A DNA stretch of 64,000 nucleotides, taken from assembly GCA_964612295.1 (NCBI GenBank), contig CAZTDY010000001.1:148161-212160 (forward strand). Direction: 5' to 3'. The notes below the pieces were generated by a model. It was given only the letters and a program-made list of their open reading frames with translations, searched no databases and was not told the origin of the DNA. Numbering within the stretch: position 1 is the first letter of the stretch; each line of letters opens with the position of its first letter. Of the stretch, positions 16,185-25,990 are shown in pieces. The DNA is from CAYQJL01 sp964612295 (GTDB lineage Bacteria > Eisenbacteria > RBG-16-71-46 > CAIMUX01 > WJJG01). The translations under genes and the position numbers were made by a program.

Positions 16185-19100
16185 ATGAAGAGAGGCTTTG
16201 CGTTGTTGGCCACCTTGTTGGTGGTGACATCCGGCGCTATGGCCATGGACACGGGCCGCGAGCTCTATTCGCAAGAGACGTTCGGCCAGTCCGAGTTCCA
16301 GAGTCCCGAGAGTTTCACGTTCTCGCGCCAGGACACGATCTGGTGGGGTGACGATGACGGTACGGGTTACGCCATTGAAGGCGGAACCTGGGACTTTGAA
16401 GGCGATGGCGGAACGGGTGATTTCCAGGGCTGGACCAGTATCGATCTGACCCAGAACCTGGACACCTATTTCTACCGCGTTTCGGATGCGGATTTCGTTG
16501 ACGATCCGGTCAACCCGATGATGACCGGCGCCGGCGATTGGATGCTGTGGTGCGGTATTCACGAAGATGATGCCGCGGCACTCGACTACATCGCGGGTAT
16601 GGGCTATGGCGACAGTTTCTGCCAGAGCGCGTTCTCGCCGATGTACGCCGTCACGGATCAGATCAACTGCACGATGACGGTTGGATTCAACTACTTCAAC
16701 GACACCGAGGTTGATTGGGACTACACCTTCCTCTATGTCGTTTGCTACGACGGTGCCATGGAGCCCATCGAAGGTGGTGAGATCGAGATCGATCGCCTCA
16801 CCGGTGACCTGGGTTCGCCCGACACCCCGCTGGTGTATGCCGGCGCGGCCGTGGGTGGCTATCCTAGTGGAACAGCGTACTCGCAGTTCGAAATCCGGTT
16901 CGTGGCCGATGGTGCCTGGTCGGATGAAGACGGTCTGTACGACTGCATCTACGGCCCGTTCGCGGGCGACGCGATCACGGTCGCGCAGTCCCATGGTGAC
17001 GGCGGTGGTCCTTACCTGTTTGAGACGGACGCCGAGGGCTGGACCTTCAACATGTGTGAAGGTGTCGGCACGTTCATGGGTCTGGTCGATGAAGAGACCT
17101 ACACGCAGTGGCTCGATTTCGTCGAGCTCACCTGCACCTGCACCCTGTCGGGTTGGGCGCTCGAGTTCGTCGACGAGGTTGGTAGCCTCTACACGATTCC
17201 GGGTCACTTTGCGGGCCAGCACGAGCAGGCCAACTCCGGTATCGTCGCGCGTGAGGGATACCTGCCCCCCGACTACAACACGACGATCGTCTTCTGGGAC
17301 AACTACGTGTATCTAACGCACCCGTACGGCTGCTTCTATCGTCAGGGGTACCAGTACTACCCGTTCACGACCGAAGCGAACCCGACCCCTCACTGGTCTC
17401 GTCGTCGCGGTCAGAACACCCACTACTACACGGGTGACGATCCGGGCTGCGGTCTGAACGGAACCAACCTGACGACCCTGGACGGCCAGGCCGGTAATCC
17501 GATGCCGAACACCTGGACCGAGATGCAGTTCACGTATGACGTCTATTGCTCCTGCGAGGCCTTCGGTATTCCTTCGACGATCTGCGTCGAGGAAGGAAAC
17601 ACCGCCGGTTCGCCGGTCATCGATAACGTCCGCGTGGGTCTGACCGGTGCGCCCGACGCGCCGGCGGTTGCGAATCTGTTCGCGGGTGGTTGGCTCCATG
17701 ACGGCTACGGCCAGACGTCACACACCTACGTGGATCCGGCCGACGTTGGTAACTCCAACGCCACGACTGACTTGAGCAGCACGGGCGATCCGAACGACAC
17801 GGACAACGACTGGCACCGCGACTCCACCGGTGTCGCCGGCCCGACCGTGAACTCCGAGGAAGAGCGCTGGTTGGTCGAGCTGTGCTTCCAGGTCTACCCT
17901 GGTCCGCGCCAGCAGCTCATTCCTGAGTACCTGGCCTGGAAGGCTCGCCTTGGTGGCGATCCTGAAGCTGACTTCGTCTGCGCCCTGATGGACTCGGTTG
18001 AGACCCCCCAGGGTATCTGGCGGAACAAGTTCCTCATCTACTTCCATGAGGATGACCCGGCATTCGATCAGGCCTCCGGTGATCTGTCCACGATGAACGA
18101 GATTCTCCCGGACAGCATTTGGACGCCTGGTACCGGTATCCAGTACTACTACAAGTCTTACTGGTACAACGGTGGCGCGCCTCCGGAGGACTTCTTCATC
18201 TATCCGTTCGCTGGCGGCTATGAGTTCGAGATTCTGCCTGACATGCGTGCGGTCGAGACGGGCGACAGCTATGGCCAGGACCTCTACGAGGTCGTGTGGC
18301 CCTGCGCCCTGTACGTTGATGCCTTTAACCGTGGCGTCGAGTACTTCGTCTTCCCGATCATGGAGCAGAACGGAATCGAGTTCGATAAGTTCGATTACCA
18401 GGACGCTTCGTCGAACTGGCACACGCCGTTTGCCCGTAGCTTCGGTGGTACGAACTTCAACCCGGGTGGCTACGGCAACAACGGTCTGACGGCCGAGCAG
18501 CTGTTCGCCTACCGGTTGATCTTCTGGAACACCGGTACGTTCGGTGCCGGCTGTGGTGAGGACAAGGACTGGCCGATGCTGGACGAGTGGCTTACCACCA
18601 CCCAGTGCGGTCTCGATGACATCCGTCGTGGTATCATCTTCGACGGTGACCAGATCGCGCAGATCATGGTCCAGGACATCCCTGCCGGGCGTGACTTCTT
18701 GAACAACCGGCTCGGTGTGGACTTCATCGCCTCGTCCTATCGCCTCTACGCCAATGACAATGAGTTCTGCGTCTTCTTGGAGCCGGACGCCGGTGCGGTG
18801 TTCGAGGTCCTGGACAAGGATCTTACGATCTACGGAAACGGCTGCCCGCAGGAGTACAACTACAACGTGCTCGGCATTCAGGCAGGCGTTCCTGGCGTGG
18901 TCGGCAACTACTGGTTCTTCGAGACGGATTACGCCCAGGTCGTGAGGGATCACGCCGACGACGGCCGCAACTTCCGTTCGGTGGTCGACGGCTTCAGCAT
19001 CAACCATGTGACTTACGCTGATGCCGAGGAAGACTGTCCTGCGGATAGTGCCCACATCGTTGAGGGTGCCTCCACGATGCTGGACGCGATGCTCGGATGG

Positions 19101-19472
19101 ATGACTGATCCGACTCAGCCTTGGGATCCGTGGTTCTACCCGTGCGTCAACCTCGGTGTTGACGAGGGTGACGAGACCCACCTGAGCGGTCCGGCGAACT
19201 TCCTGTTTGCCAGCCGCCCGAATCCGTTCCACAACAGCGCCACGATCCGCTTCTCGCTGGCCAGTGCTGGCCACGTGGATGTGAGTGTGATCGACGTGTC
19301 CGGTCGTGTGATCCGGACCCTCGTCGACGGCACGCGCGACGCGGGCGAGAACACCGTGGTCTGGGATGGTCTGGACAATGGTGGTAATCGTGTTGGTGGC
19401 GGCGTTTACTGGGTGGCCATGAGCGCTGGCGACTACTCTTCTGGCAAGAAGATGGTTGTCATCGGTCGGTAG
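16185..19472 (+). CDS. Large abundant exported surface protein with FlgD-like C-terminal domain
   Basis: I chose ATG 16185 (MKRGFALLATLLVVTSGAMA, a clean signal peptide) because GGAGG lies 6 nt upstream; the frame is open further up. The mature protein is ~1,075 residues, acidic, very rich in Asp, Gly, Tyr and Trp, with about 22 Cys. It has no recognisable catalytic domain. The last ~85 residues form the FlgD-like Ig domain (RPNPFHNSATIRFSL, SGRVIRTLVDG, WDGLDNGGNRVGGGVYW). Codon use is unlike its neighbours: GGT for Gly and CGT for Arg are favoured throughout. With the near-consensus promoter, long leader and dedicated terminator, this points to very high expression. A surface-layer or major cell-envelope protein is my inference; other secreted roles are possible. 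Confidence 0.85.
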   Translation: MKRGFALLATLLVVTSGAMAMDTGRELYSQETFGQSEFQSPESFTFSRQDTIWWGDDDGTGYAIEGGTWDFEGDGGTGDFQGWTSIDLTQNLDTYFYRVSDADFVDDPVNPMMTGAGDWMLWCGIHEDDAAALDYIAGMGYGDSFCQSAFSPMYAVTDQINCTMTVGFNYFNDTEVDWDYTFLYVVCYDGAMEPIEGGEIEIDRLTGDLGSPDTPLVYAGAAVGGYPSGTAYSQFEIRFVADGAWSDEDGLYDCIYGPFAGDAITVAQSHGDGGGPYLFETDAEGWTFNMCEGVGTFMGLVDEETYTQWLDFVELTCTCTLSGWALEFVDEVGSLYTIPGHFAGQHEQANSGIVAREGYLPPDYNTTIVFWDNYVYLTHPYGCFYRQGYQYYPFTTEANPTPHWSRRRGQNTHYYTGDDPGCGLNGTNLTTLDGQAGNPMPNTWTEMQFTYDVYCSCEAFGIPSTICVEEGNTAGSPVIDNVRVGLTGAPDAPAVANLFAGGWLHDGYGQTSHTYVDPADVGNSNATTDLSSTGDPNDTDNDWHRDSTGVAGPTVNSEEERWLVELCFQVYPGPRQQLIPEYLAWKARLGGDPEADFVCALMDSVETPQGIWRNKFLIYFHEDDPAFDQASGDLSTMNEILPDSIWTPGTGIQYYYKSYWYNGGAPPEDFFIYPFAGGYEFEILPDMRAVETGDSYGQDLYEVVWPCALYVDAFNRGVEYFVFPIMEQNGIEFDKFDYQDASSNWHTPFARSFGGTNFNPGGYGNNGLTAEQLFAYRLIFWNTGTFGAGCGEDKDWPMLDEWLTTTQCGLDDIRRGIIFDGDQIAQIMVQDIPAGRDFLNNRLGVDFIASSYRLYANDNEFCVFLEPDAGAVFEVLDKDLTIYGNGCPQEYNYNVLGIQAGVPGVVGNYWFFETDYAQVVRDHADDGRNFRSVVDGFSINHVTYADAEEDCPADSAHIVEGASTMLDAMLGWMTDPTQPWDPWFYPCVNLGVDEGDETHLSGPANFLFASRPNPFHNSATIRFSLASAGHVDVSVIDVSGRVIRTLVDGTRDAGENTVVWDGLDNGGNRVGGGVYWVAMSAGDYSSGKKMVVIGR

Positions 19473-19507
19473 TGGTCACAGTAGCGCCACGCTGCTAGAC
19501 TACCAAT

Positions 19508-19546
19508 GCGGGGTCTGGGGACATCCCCAGGCCCCGCTTCTTATTT
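19508..19546 (+). terminator. Rho-independent terminator after the surface-protein gene
   Basis: GCGGGG-T-CTGGGG pairs with CCCCAG-G-CCCCGC around an ACAT loop (one T-G wobble), followed by TTCTTATTT. It lies 35 nt past the stop and isolates the surface-protein transcript from the lipoprotein genes. Confidence 0.88.
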
Positions 19547-19619
19547 GGCGAAAAAGCCCATATGCTCCGGGACTCCGAAGGAGATCTTCCCCGGTGTGGG
19601 GCTGATGAGGACGTTGGTC

Positions 19620-21875
19620 ATGGATGGCAAAGCCACGCAAAGCGGGCGGGTGTCGCCACCGGTGAGTGCGCCGCGAGTGTTCGCGCTCGCGATCAGGTGC
19701 GGACTTGCGATCCTGTTGCTCTGTGCGCTGGCCGGCTGCATTCTCCTGCCGGAGGAAGGTTTTGTCGGGGAGCAGGTCATGAACCGGCCTCCGGTGGTTC
19801 AGATCACCGGAGGCGTTCTTGAAGAGGGTGGGGAGCAGCCAGCGCGGGTTCATTTCTATTGGCACGGCGCCGACCATGATGGGGTCGTGCGCTGGTTTGA
19901 GTGGGCAATCGATGACACGGTCACCGAGCAGGCCTGGCATCGCACCACCAACTTCGACGAGGAGATCTCCTTCGGGGCATCCGCGCCCACCGGCGAGCAG
20001 GGCGCCTACAGCGACTGGCACACCTTCTACGTCCGGGCCGTGGATGACGATTTCGAGCGATCGGAGCCTGATCGCCGGATCTTCAACGCCCAGACGATCG
20101 CGCCCACCTCTGCAATCGAGAGCCCGCGCCCGGGCCCCAACTCGGTGTGGGCCTCCACGCTCCTCATGTCCTGGACCGGTCAGGATCTCGATGGATCACG
20201 TCCCGACAAGCTGCCGGCTTACTTCGACATCAAGCTCGTCCGGATTCCCTCAGGCGTCGACTACAACGATTCCGCCTCTGTTTTTCAGGTGTTCGCCGAT
20301 AGCGCCAATGAACTGGTGAGCACCCCGATTCGCGGTGACTACCCACTCGACGACGATGACCTCTACCAGCAGGCCAGGCGCCGCTGGATCCGGTTGCCGG
20401 GCACCACCACCAGCTACTGGCTCGACGAGATGCAGACCTACGAGCGATACGCATTCGTGGTGCGCGCCATCGACGAGGCCGGCGCCGTCGAGGAGGTGTT
20501 CGCCCTGGATGAGAACTACGTCATCTTCCGGGTCGCGGATCGGCAGATCGTGATCACCTTATTCGAACCGGCTCTGGGTACACGGGAGTACAACGCGGGG
20601 GACTGGGGCGAACCCTGGGTGGTCTCGGTCGCCCCTGATCAGCTCATTCGTTTCCAGTGGTTCGGTGACGCGACCTTAAGCGGAACCTCGCCGGGGCCCT
20701 GCAACTACGGATTCGACATCCCCGATCCCGATGACGAGGCCTTCCGCTCGGTGGATGGCCGGGGAGGCTGGATCGGATGGGCGAACCGCTCCCGCATGGT
20801 GGAGCCGATCTCCTTCAGCGCCGAGGATGACTATGTCCACTACTTCTACTTCAAGATGAGGGACATCTCCAACAACCCGAACACGGAGACGCGGGCGGTG
20901 GTCGAGATCCGCGTCGCTGACTTCTCTTTCGATCGGCCCTTCCTCGTCGTCGATGACCTGCGCTTCGCGCCGAAGCCCTGCCAGGGCACCGAACTGACGC
21001 GTGACGACGAGACCGACCCGTGGCGGTTGACCTATTCCCCCGAGCAGGACAGCTACGGTGGAGTCCTCGCCGGGGCACAGGAGTTCCTCCCGCCGGGTGA
21101 GACCTTCCGCAGATTCGACGTTTTCGGTGAAGGAGATGAGCGCGGAACACCAACGGTGGGCGACGACTTCGTCGAGGTCCTCGGCCGCTATCAGACTCTG
21201 ATCTGGGATGCGGGGAGCGAGCGCGGGACGGGTCTCTGGCTGGCGGGGGCAGAGAATCACTACCTCTCGGCCTACATCGGACGAGGAGGGAACCTGCTGC
21301 TCTACACCTACATCGGCCCCGTCCAGCTCCTCCATCGATACCTATCGTTCGACTACGACATGGGCGCGCGCCACTTCTGTGCCGATGAGATGAACTTCTC
21401 CGCCGGGTATCACTGGAGCAGGACCAGTCTGCTCTGGCAGTTTTTGGGGGTCCGCGGATGCGTGGACAAGCCGAGGGGTTCGACCACGCACGGGAACCCG
21501 GAGAAGTCCTTGCGCGGCGCCATTGCTGAGAATCCGCGCTATCCCGACCTGTTCCTGGATCCGCAGCGGTGGCCATGTGAAGATTGCGTAATGAATTACG
21601 AGGCGCTGGTCACGGAGATCGCGGACCCCGACATCGTGCCCTGGTTCGAGGTGCAGGAGGGGTTGGAGATTCTCTACCGGGCACAGACCCTCGAGCCCGA
21701 CACGCCTTTATCGGGTGCGCCGGTCGCCTGGCGCACGGAAGCGGCCGCGGGCGCATCTCCCGATCGGGGGCGGGTGGTCTGCTTCGGATTCCACCCGTAC
21801 GCGTTCGACGAGAGGTCAGTCGAATCGGCCTTCACCCTGGCGGTTCATTGGCTTCTCACGGGGAGGGACTACTAA
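19620..21875 (+). CDS. Large lipoprotein, paralogue of the gene at 23734
   Basis: The frame is open from 19506, but that start falls in the terminator. ATG 19620 (TGAGGA upstream) or ATG 19605 gives a lipoprotein signal with lipobox LAGC. The product is ~751 residues. After the lipobox come PEEGF and Ig/fibronectin-like segments (HFYWHGADHDGVVRWFEWAI, WHTFYVRAVDDDFERSEPD). The last ~270 residues look like a class I glutamine-amidotransferase/ThuA-like fold (RYQTLIWDAGSERG, GGNLLLYTYIG, RGRVVCFGFHPYAFDE), with no obvious catalytic triad. It is strikingly similar along its whole length to the lipoprotein at 23734-25944. A cell-surface binding or scaffold role is inference. Confidence 0.85.
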   Translation: MDGKATQSGRVSPPVSAPRVFALAIRCGLAILLLCALAGCILLPEEGFVGEQVMNRPPVVQITGGVLEEGGEQPARVHFYWHGADHDGVVRWFEWAIDDTVTEQAWHRTTNFDEEISFGASAPTGEQGAYSDWHTFYVRAVDDDFERSEPDRRIFNAQTIAPTSAIESPRPGPNSVWASTLLMSWTGQDLDGSRPDKLPAYFDIKLVRIPSGVDYNDSASVFQVFADSANELVSTPIRGDYPLDDDDLYQQARRRWIRLPGTTTSYWLDEMQTYERYAFVVRAIDEAGAVEEVFALDENYVIFRVADRQIVITLFEPALGTREYNAGDWGEPWVVSVAPDQLIRFQWFGDATLSGTSPGPCNYGFDIPDPDDEAFRSVDGRGGWIGWANRSRMVEPISFSAEDDYVHYFYFKMRDISNNPNTETRAVVEIRVADFSFDRPFLVVDDLRFAPKPCQGTELTRDDETDPWRLTYSPEQDSYGGVLAGAQEFLPPGETFRRFDVFGEGDERGTPTVGDDFVEVLGRYQTLIWDAGSERGTGLWLAGAENHYLSAYIGRGGNLLLYTYIGPVQLLHRYLSFDYDMGARHFCADEMNFSAGYHWSRTSLLWQFLGVRGCVDKPRGSTTHGNPEKSLRGAIAENPRYPDLFLDPQRWPCEDCVMNYEALVTEIADPDIVPWFEVQEGLEILYRAQTLEPDTPLSGAPVAWRTEAAAGASPDRGRVVCFGFHPYAFDERSVESAFTLAVHWLLTGRDY

Positions 21876-22007
21876 CAAACCAGGGGCTGGAAGAGCGGTC
21901 GCAGAGATTGGCGACTGGGCGCGTTCACTCCTAGACTACTCTGGAGGCTGCAGTTTGCTCAGGGCCCCTTTCTCATTGCAGGGGTAGGGGTTTGGCCCCA
22001 TTTCGGA

Positions 22008-22036
22008 TTGACACCCCCAGGGGGCTTTGGTAGCCT
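22008..22036 (+). promoter_or_regulatory. Promoter of the middle lipoprotein gene
   Basis: TTGACA and TAGCCT are spaced 17 bp, with TGG before the -10. The spacer holds CCCCCAGGGGG, a palindrome that could be a regulator site. The predicted start is ~22043, about 19 nt before ATG 22062. Confidence 0.7.
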
Positions 22037-22061
22037 GCGGTCCTCTATGGGAGGGAGAAAT

Positions 22062-23666
22062 ATGCTTGGAAAAAGCCGTGGACGCACCGGCGCGGTGCTA
22101 GCCCGCCGGTCATTTTCCATCCTCGCTGTGTTGGCTGGATGTATGGTCGTTCTCCTCTTCGGGTGCCGTGACGAGTTGGCGACCACGTTGGACACCAACC
22201 TGGCTCCGGACACGTACCTGACGGGAGTGCCGGCCGAGAGCACCGCAACATTCTATCGGGTGCACCTCTACTGGTACGGCAACGACGAGGATGGCCGGGT
22301 GGTCGGGTACGAGTATGCGGTGACCGACTCATTCCCCGCGGATGAGGACACGATTACCTACCACTACACCACCAAGACCGACTCGGTCTTTCTGTTTCCG
22401 GTCGGTGCTTCCGAGCAGATTCTCGGCCACCGCTTCTACATCCGCGCTATAGACAACGCAGGGGTCCAGGATCCCGAACCGGCGTGGGCGTTTTTCGGCG
22501 CTATCGACCTGATCCCTCCGCTTCCGGTTTTTACGATTGCCGAAGCATACGATCCGGACACGGGCGAGAGCGTTGCTCTGACCTCCACGCATGAATCCGA
22601 GCCGAGCGACACGGTGAACGCCGGCTGGGATGTCCGCTTTGAGTGGACCGGGATCGACGCCGACCGCATGATCGACGCCAACGGCGATACGGTGACCGTC
22701 GGGCAGATTCTCCAGTACGAGTACTGGCTGCTACCCATCCAGAACACGCCCATTCTGGTCAGCCCGGAAGACACGGTTGCCGTGTATGACGATCTCTCCA
22801 GCGGGAAGTACAAGTTCAGCCTTCGGGCGGTCGACGATGCGGGTTTCATGGGGCTGGATCCCACGGTCCGCACGTTCGTCTGGAACAAAGACCCGCAAAC
22901 CTACTTCGCCCGAGCACTCAACCCGGCCACCAGCGATTCGGCCGTCTATTTCGAGGTCGATTGGACCGGCCTCGAGGCGCCGCTCACCTTCTTTGAAGGC
23001 GATACGATTCCGCTGGTCTGGTCCCGACCGGGTGGATCGGTTCGGAAGGTGAATCTCACCATGGGTTTGAGAGGTCATGACCCCGATGACCTCGACGGAT
23101 CCGGCGTGCGCGGCTTCCAATACCGGCTCGGCGTCGGACAGTGGAAGTCCGACGTGGACACCACGGACAACATCCTTGAGATCAACCGCCTGAGCACGAC
23201 CAACAGCTACATCCAAGCGCGGTGCACCGACGGGCAGGGCCGGCGCGATGGCTCACCGGCGGGCCTTGGCGTGTATATCAACCGGGCTCCCAATCTTCTG
23301 CAGAATGTGGCCGCGGACGGTGAGCCCGAACTGCTCATGCATCCTTTCCCGGATGACGTCATTCGCTACGACGACATTGCGGCCTGGGGTGACTCGATCC
23401 TGATTCGGGTGCGCGCTGCCGATCCGGACAGTTCGACCAACAAATTCCACTACTCCTTCCGAATCGAAGGTGGCTGCGGGAGCGCGCTCTACACAAACCG
23501 CAACGACGACTCGGTCCGGGAGTACCGCGAGCTGAAGATGGAGTGGCCGACCGCCTGCGGAACCAGCGGCGACTTCGCGATCGGCGTACGAATCGAAGAG
23601 GATGCCCGAAGCGACGGCGGAACCAGGCTATCGTTCCGTTCGATTCCGTTCACGGTAACCGACTAG
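22062..23666 (+). CDS. Lipoprotein with fibronectin/Ig-like repeats
   Basis: ATG 22062 has GGAGGGAG just upstream; the frame upstream of it overlaps the promoter. The product is 534 residues. The signal ends at lipobox LFGC, followed by RDELATTLDTNLAPDTYLTG. The body consists of beta-sandwich repeats with the recurring form VHLYWYGNDEDGRVVGYEYAV, FYIRAIDNAG and KFSLRAVDDAGFMG, similar in style to the N-terminal halves of the two flanking lipoproteins but without their C-terminal domain. It has its own promoter but is only 67 bp from the next lipoprotein gene. It is probably surface-exposed; the ligand is unknown. Confidence 0.82.
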   Translation: MLGKSRGRTGAVLARRSFSILAVLAGCMVVLLFGCRDELATTLDTNLAPDTYLTGVPAESTATFYRVHLYWYGNDEDGRVVGYEYAVTDSFPADEDTITYHYTTKTDSVFLFPVGASEQILGHRFYIRAIDNAGVQDPEPAWAFFGAIDLIPPLPVFTIAEAYDPDTGESVALTSTHESEPSDTVNAGWDVRFEWTGIDADRMIDANGDTVTVGQILQYEYWLLPIQNTPILVSPEDTVAVYDDLSSGKYKFSLRAVDDAGFMGLDPTVRTFVWNKDPQTYFARALNPATSDSAVYFEVDWTGLEAPLTFFEGDTIPLVWSRPGGSVRKVNLTMGLRGHDPDDLDGSGVRGFQYRLGVGQWKSDVDTTDNILEINRLSTTNSYIQARCTDGQGRRDGSPAGLGVYINRAPNLLQNVAADGEPELLMHPFPDDVIRYDDIAAWGDSILIRVRAADPDSSTNKFHYSFRIEGGCGSALYTNRNDDSVREYRELKMEWPTACGTSGDFAIGVRIEEDARSDGGTRLSFRSIPFTVTD

Positions 23667-23733
23667 CCCCGCAAGGTCCTTGTTGATCGCCGGAGCGGTT
23701 GCCGGGGTCCCAGAAAACATGAGGGTGGGTCCC

Positions 23734-25944
23734 ATGAGAGTCTCAAAGATCGTAGGGTTTGGACTGATCGCCGGCCTGGTGATCGGCCTTGGTCTCTTCT
23801 CCCCGAGTTGTATCCTTCTGCCCGAGGAGGGCTTTAGCGGCGACGTCGTTCCCAACCTGCGTCCCTCGGTCCACATCACCGGAGGGGTTCTGGAAGAAGG
23901 GGTCGATGCGGATGCGCTCATCCATTTCTACTGGAACGGATCCGACAACGACGGTGTGGTTCGCTGGTTCGAGTGGGCGATCGACGACACCGTCTGCGAA
24001 GGCGCGTGGCATCGCACCACACGTTTCGACGAGACGATTTCGTTTCCCGCCACGACACACCGTGGCGACAATCAGACGTTCACGGATTGGCATACGTTCT
24101 ACGTGCGGTCGGTCGACGACGACTTCCAGCGCTCGGGTGCGGACAAACGATTCTTCAATGCGGTGACCATCGCTCCGGTGAGTTCGATCACCCAGCCGGT
24201 GCCGGGCAGCTCCAACCAGTGGGCGTCCACACTCAAGATGTCCTGGCAGGGGGTGGACACGGATGGGTCCCGGGCCGACAATCTCCCGTCCTGGTTCGAC
24301 ATCAAACTGGTCAGAGTGCCGGGCAGCATGGCTGACGACGACTCGACGGGCCAACGGAAGCTCTTTGCTGACAGCACCAACCTGTTGCAGGCGGTGCCTT
24401 TGCGCAGCGACTATCCGCTCGACAGTGATGATCTCTACGACCAGGCGCGTCGCCAATGGACTCGATTGCCGGGTACGACGAACGAGTACTGGCTTGAGGG
24501 TCTGGAGGTCTATTCGGACTACGCATTTGCCGTCAAGGCGATTGATGAGCTGGGGGCCGAGGAGCCGGTTCTCGATCGGGGTCGGAACTACGCGATCTTC
24601 CGCGTTGAGGACAGGCGGATCACCGTTGTCCTCTTTGAACCCGCTCTCGGGAATCGGGAGTTCAATGCCGGTGACTGGCCGCTCGTGCCCTGGGAGGTCA
24701 CGGTCGCCCCCGGACAGTCAATCCGCTTCCAGTGGATTGGAGACGCGAGCCTGAGCGGGACGGAGGCAGGACCCTGCAACTATGGATTCGATATCTCCGA
24801 TCCGGACGATGAGTCATTCCGTTCGATCGACGGCGTGGGCGGCTACATCGGGTGGGCCGCGCGTACCCGAATGCAGGAACCCATTTCCTTCTCCGAGGAT
24901 GATGGACCGGTCCACCACTTCTATCTCAAAATGCGCGATGTATCGAACAACCCGGACACCGAGACCCGGTGTCACGTGGTCATCAACGTGGCCGAGTTTT
25001 CATTCGATCGCCCTTTCCTGATCGTTGACGATCTGCGATTCGCGCCGAAGCAGTGTGTCGGGTCGCTTCTCCAGGATGACGAAACCGACTATTGGCGGCT
25101 TCGCTTCGACGAAGAGACGCAGACCCACGCCGGAGTGCTGGCGGGCGTCTACGACTTCATGTTGCCCACCGACGAGATCGAGTACTACTCGGTCTATCGC
25201 GACAATGAGCTCAGCCGGGCGCCGGATATCGACTCGGAGTTCCTCGAAGTGCTTGGTCGATATCAGTGTGTGATCTGGGATTGTGGTCATGATCAGACGG
25301 CCGGGCTTCTTGTGGCGGCGGGTGAGAATCAGTTCCTGTCGGCCTATGTCGGGTTGGGAGGCAACCTGCTCCTCAATACCTTCATCGGTCCCGCGCAGGT
25401 GATTGATGGCAAGATCGGGTTCGACGCACCGTCAGCAAAGTGTCCGCGGGAGGAGGATTTTGCGGCCGGCTACTACTGGAACCGCCTCAGCTTCCTCTGG
25501 CAGTTCCTCAACCTGACCGGCTGCATCGACAAACCTCGAGGCACGACGACCCAGGGGAATCTGGACGAGGCTCTGGTCGCCGCGATCGCCGAGAATCCCA
25601 TCTATCCGGATCTCTATCTCGACCCAATTCGGTGGCCGTGCGACGACGGCATCATGAACTACGAGGCCCTCGTCTCGAACACGACGGATCCCGATGTCAT
25701 TCCCTGGTACGAACTCCAGGATGGTCTGGACGTCATATACCGGGCCCAAACCAAGGTCACGACGTACCAGTCAGAACTACACGACAAGCCAATTGCCTGG
25801 AGAACTTATCCCCTCGAAGGGGAGCAAACCGACCGTGGTCGCATTGTGTGTCTCGCGTTCCATCCCTACTTCTTTGACGAGACGGCGGTGGAGACCGCGA
25901 TGACGAACGCGTTGCACTGGCTGGTGAGCGGTTCCGACTATTAG
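23734..25944 (+). CDS. Large lipoprotein, paralogue of the gene at 19620
   Basis: ATG 23734 (MRVSKIVGFGLIAGL) is preferred over ATG 23719, with GAGGGTGG upstream. The signal ends at lipobox-like SPSC, then ILLPEEGFSGD. The product is 736 residues. It aligns by eye over its whole length with the 19620 protein: ITGGVLEEG, VVRWFEWAIDDTV.E.AWHRTT, WASTLKMSW, SWFDIKLVRVPG, EFNAGDWPLVPWEVTVAP, FSFDRPFLIVDDLRFAPKQC, and GRIVCLAFHPYFFDE at the C-terminus. The pair therefore arose by duplication and now flanks a related third lipoprotein. The C-terminal third looks ThuA/glutamine-amidotransferase-like, probably non-catalytic. The next gene follows after 46 nt. Confidence 0.85.
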   Translation: MRVSKIVGFGLIAGLVIGLGLFSPSCILLPEEGFSGDVVPNLRPSVHITGGVLEEGVDADALIHFYWNGSDNDGVVRWFEWAIDDTVCEGAWHRTTRFDETISFPATTHRGDNQTFTDWHTFYVRSVDDDFQRSGADKRFFNAVTIAPVSSITQPVPGSSNQWASTLKMSWQGVDTDGSRADNLPSWFDIKLVRVPGSMADDDSTGQRKLFADSTNLLQAVPLRSDYPLDSDDLYDQARRQWTRLPGTTNEYWLEGLEVYSDYAFAVKAIDELGAEEPVLDRGRNYAIFRVEDRRITVVLFEPALGNREFNAGDWPLVPWEVTVAPGQSIRFQWIGDASLSGTEAGPCNYGFDISDPDDESFRSIDGVGGYIGWAARTRMQEPISFSEDDGPVHHFYLKMRDVSNNPDTETRCHVVINVAEFSFDRPFLIVDDLRFAPKQCVGSLLQDDETDYWRLRFDEETQTHAGVLAGVYDFMLPTDEIEYYSVYRDNELSRAPDIDSEFLEVLGRYQCVIWDCGHDQTAGLLVAAGENQFLSAYVGLGGNLLLNTFIGPAQVIDGKIGFDAPSAKCPREEDFAAGYYWNRLSFLWQFLNLTGCIDKPRGTTTQGNLDEALVAAIAENPIYPDLYLDPIRWPCDDGIMNYEALVSNTTDPDVIPWYELQDGLDVIYRAQTKVTTYQSELHDKPIAWRTYPLEGEQTDRGRIVCLAFHPYFFDETAVETAMTNALHWLVSGSDY

Positions 25945-25990
25945 CGAACCGGGCTCGCGCGGATGCGGGCAACCGGAAGGGGTACGGCTG

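Noticed and set aside
17718..19274. 518-residue minus-strand frame
   Set aside because: Antisense to the surface-protein gene, which has signal peptide, ribosome site and C-terminal domain. Long shadows are common in GC-rich DNA.
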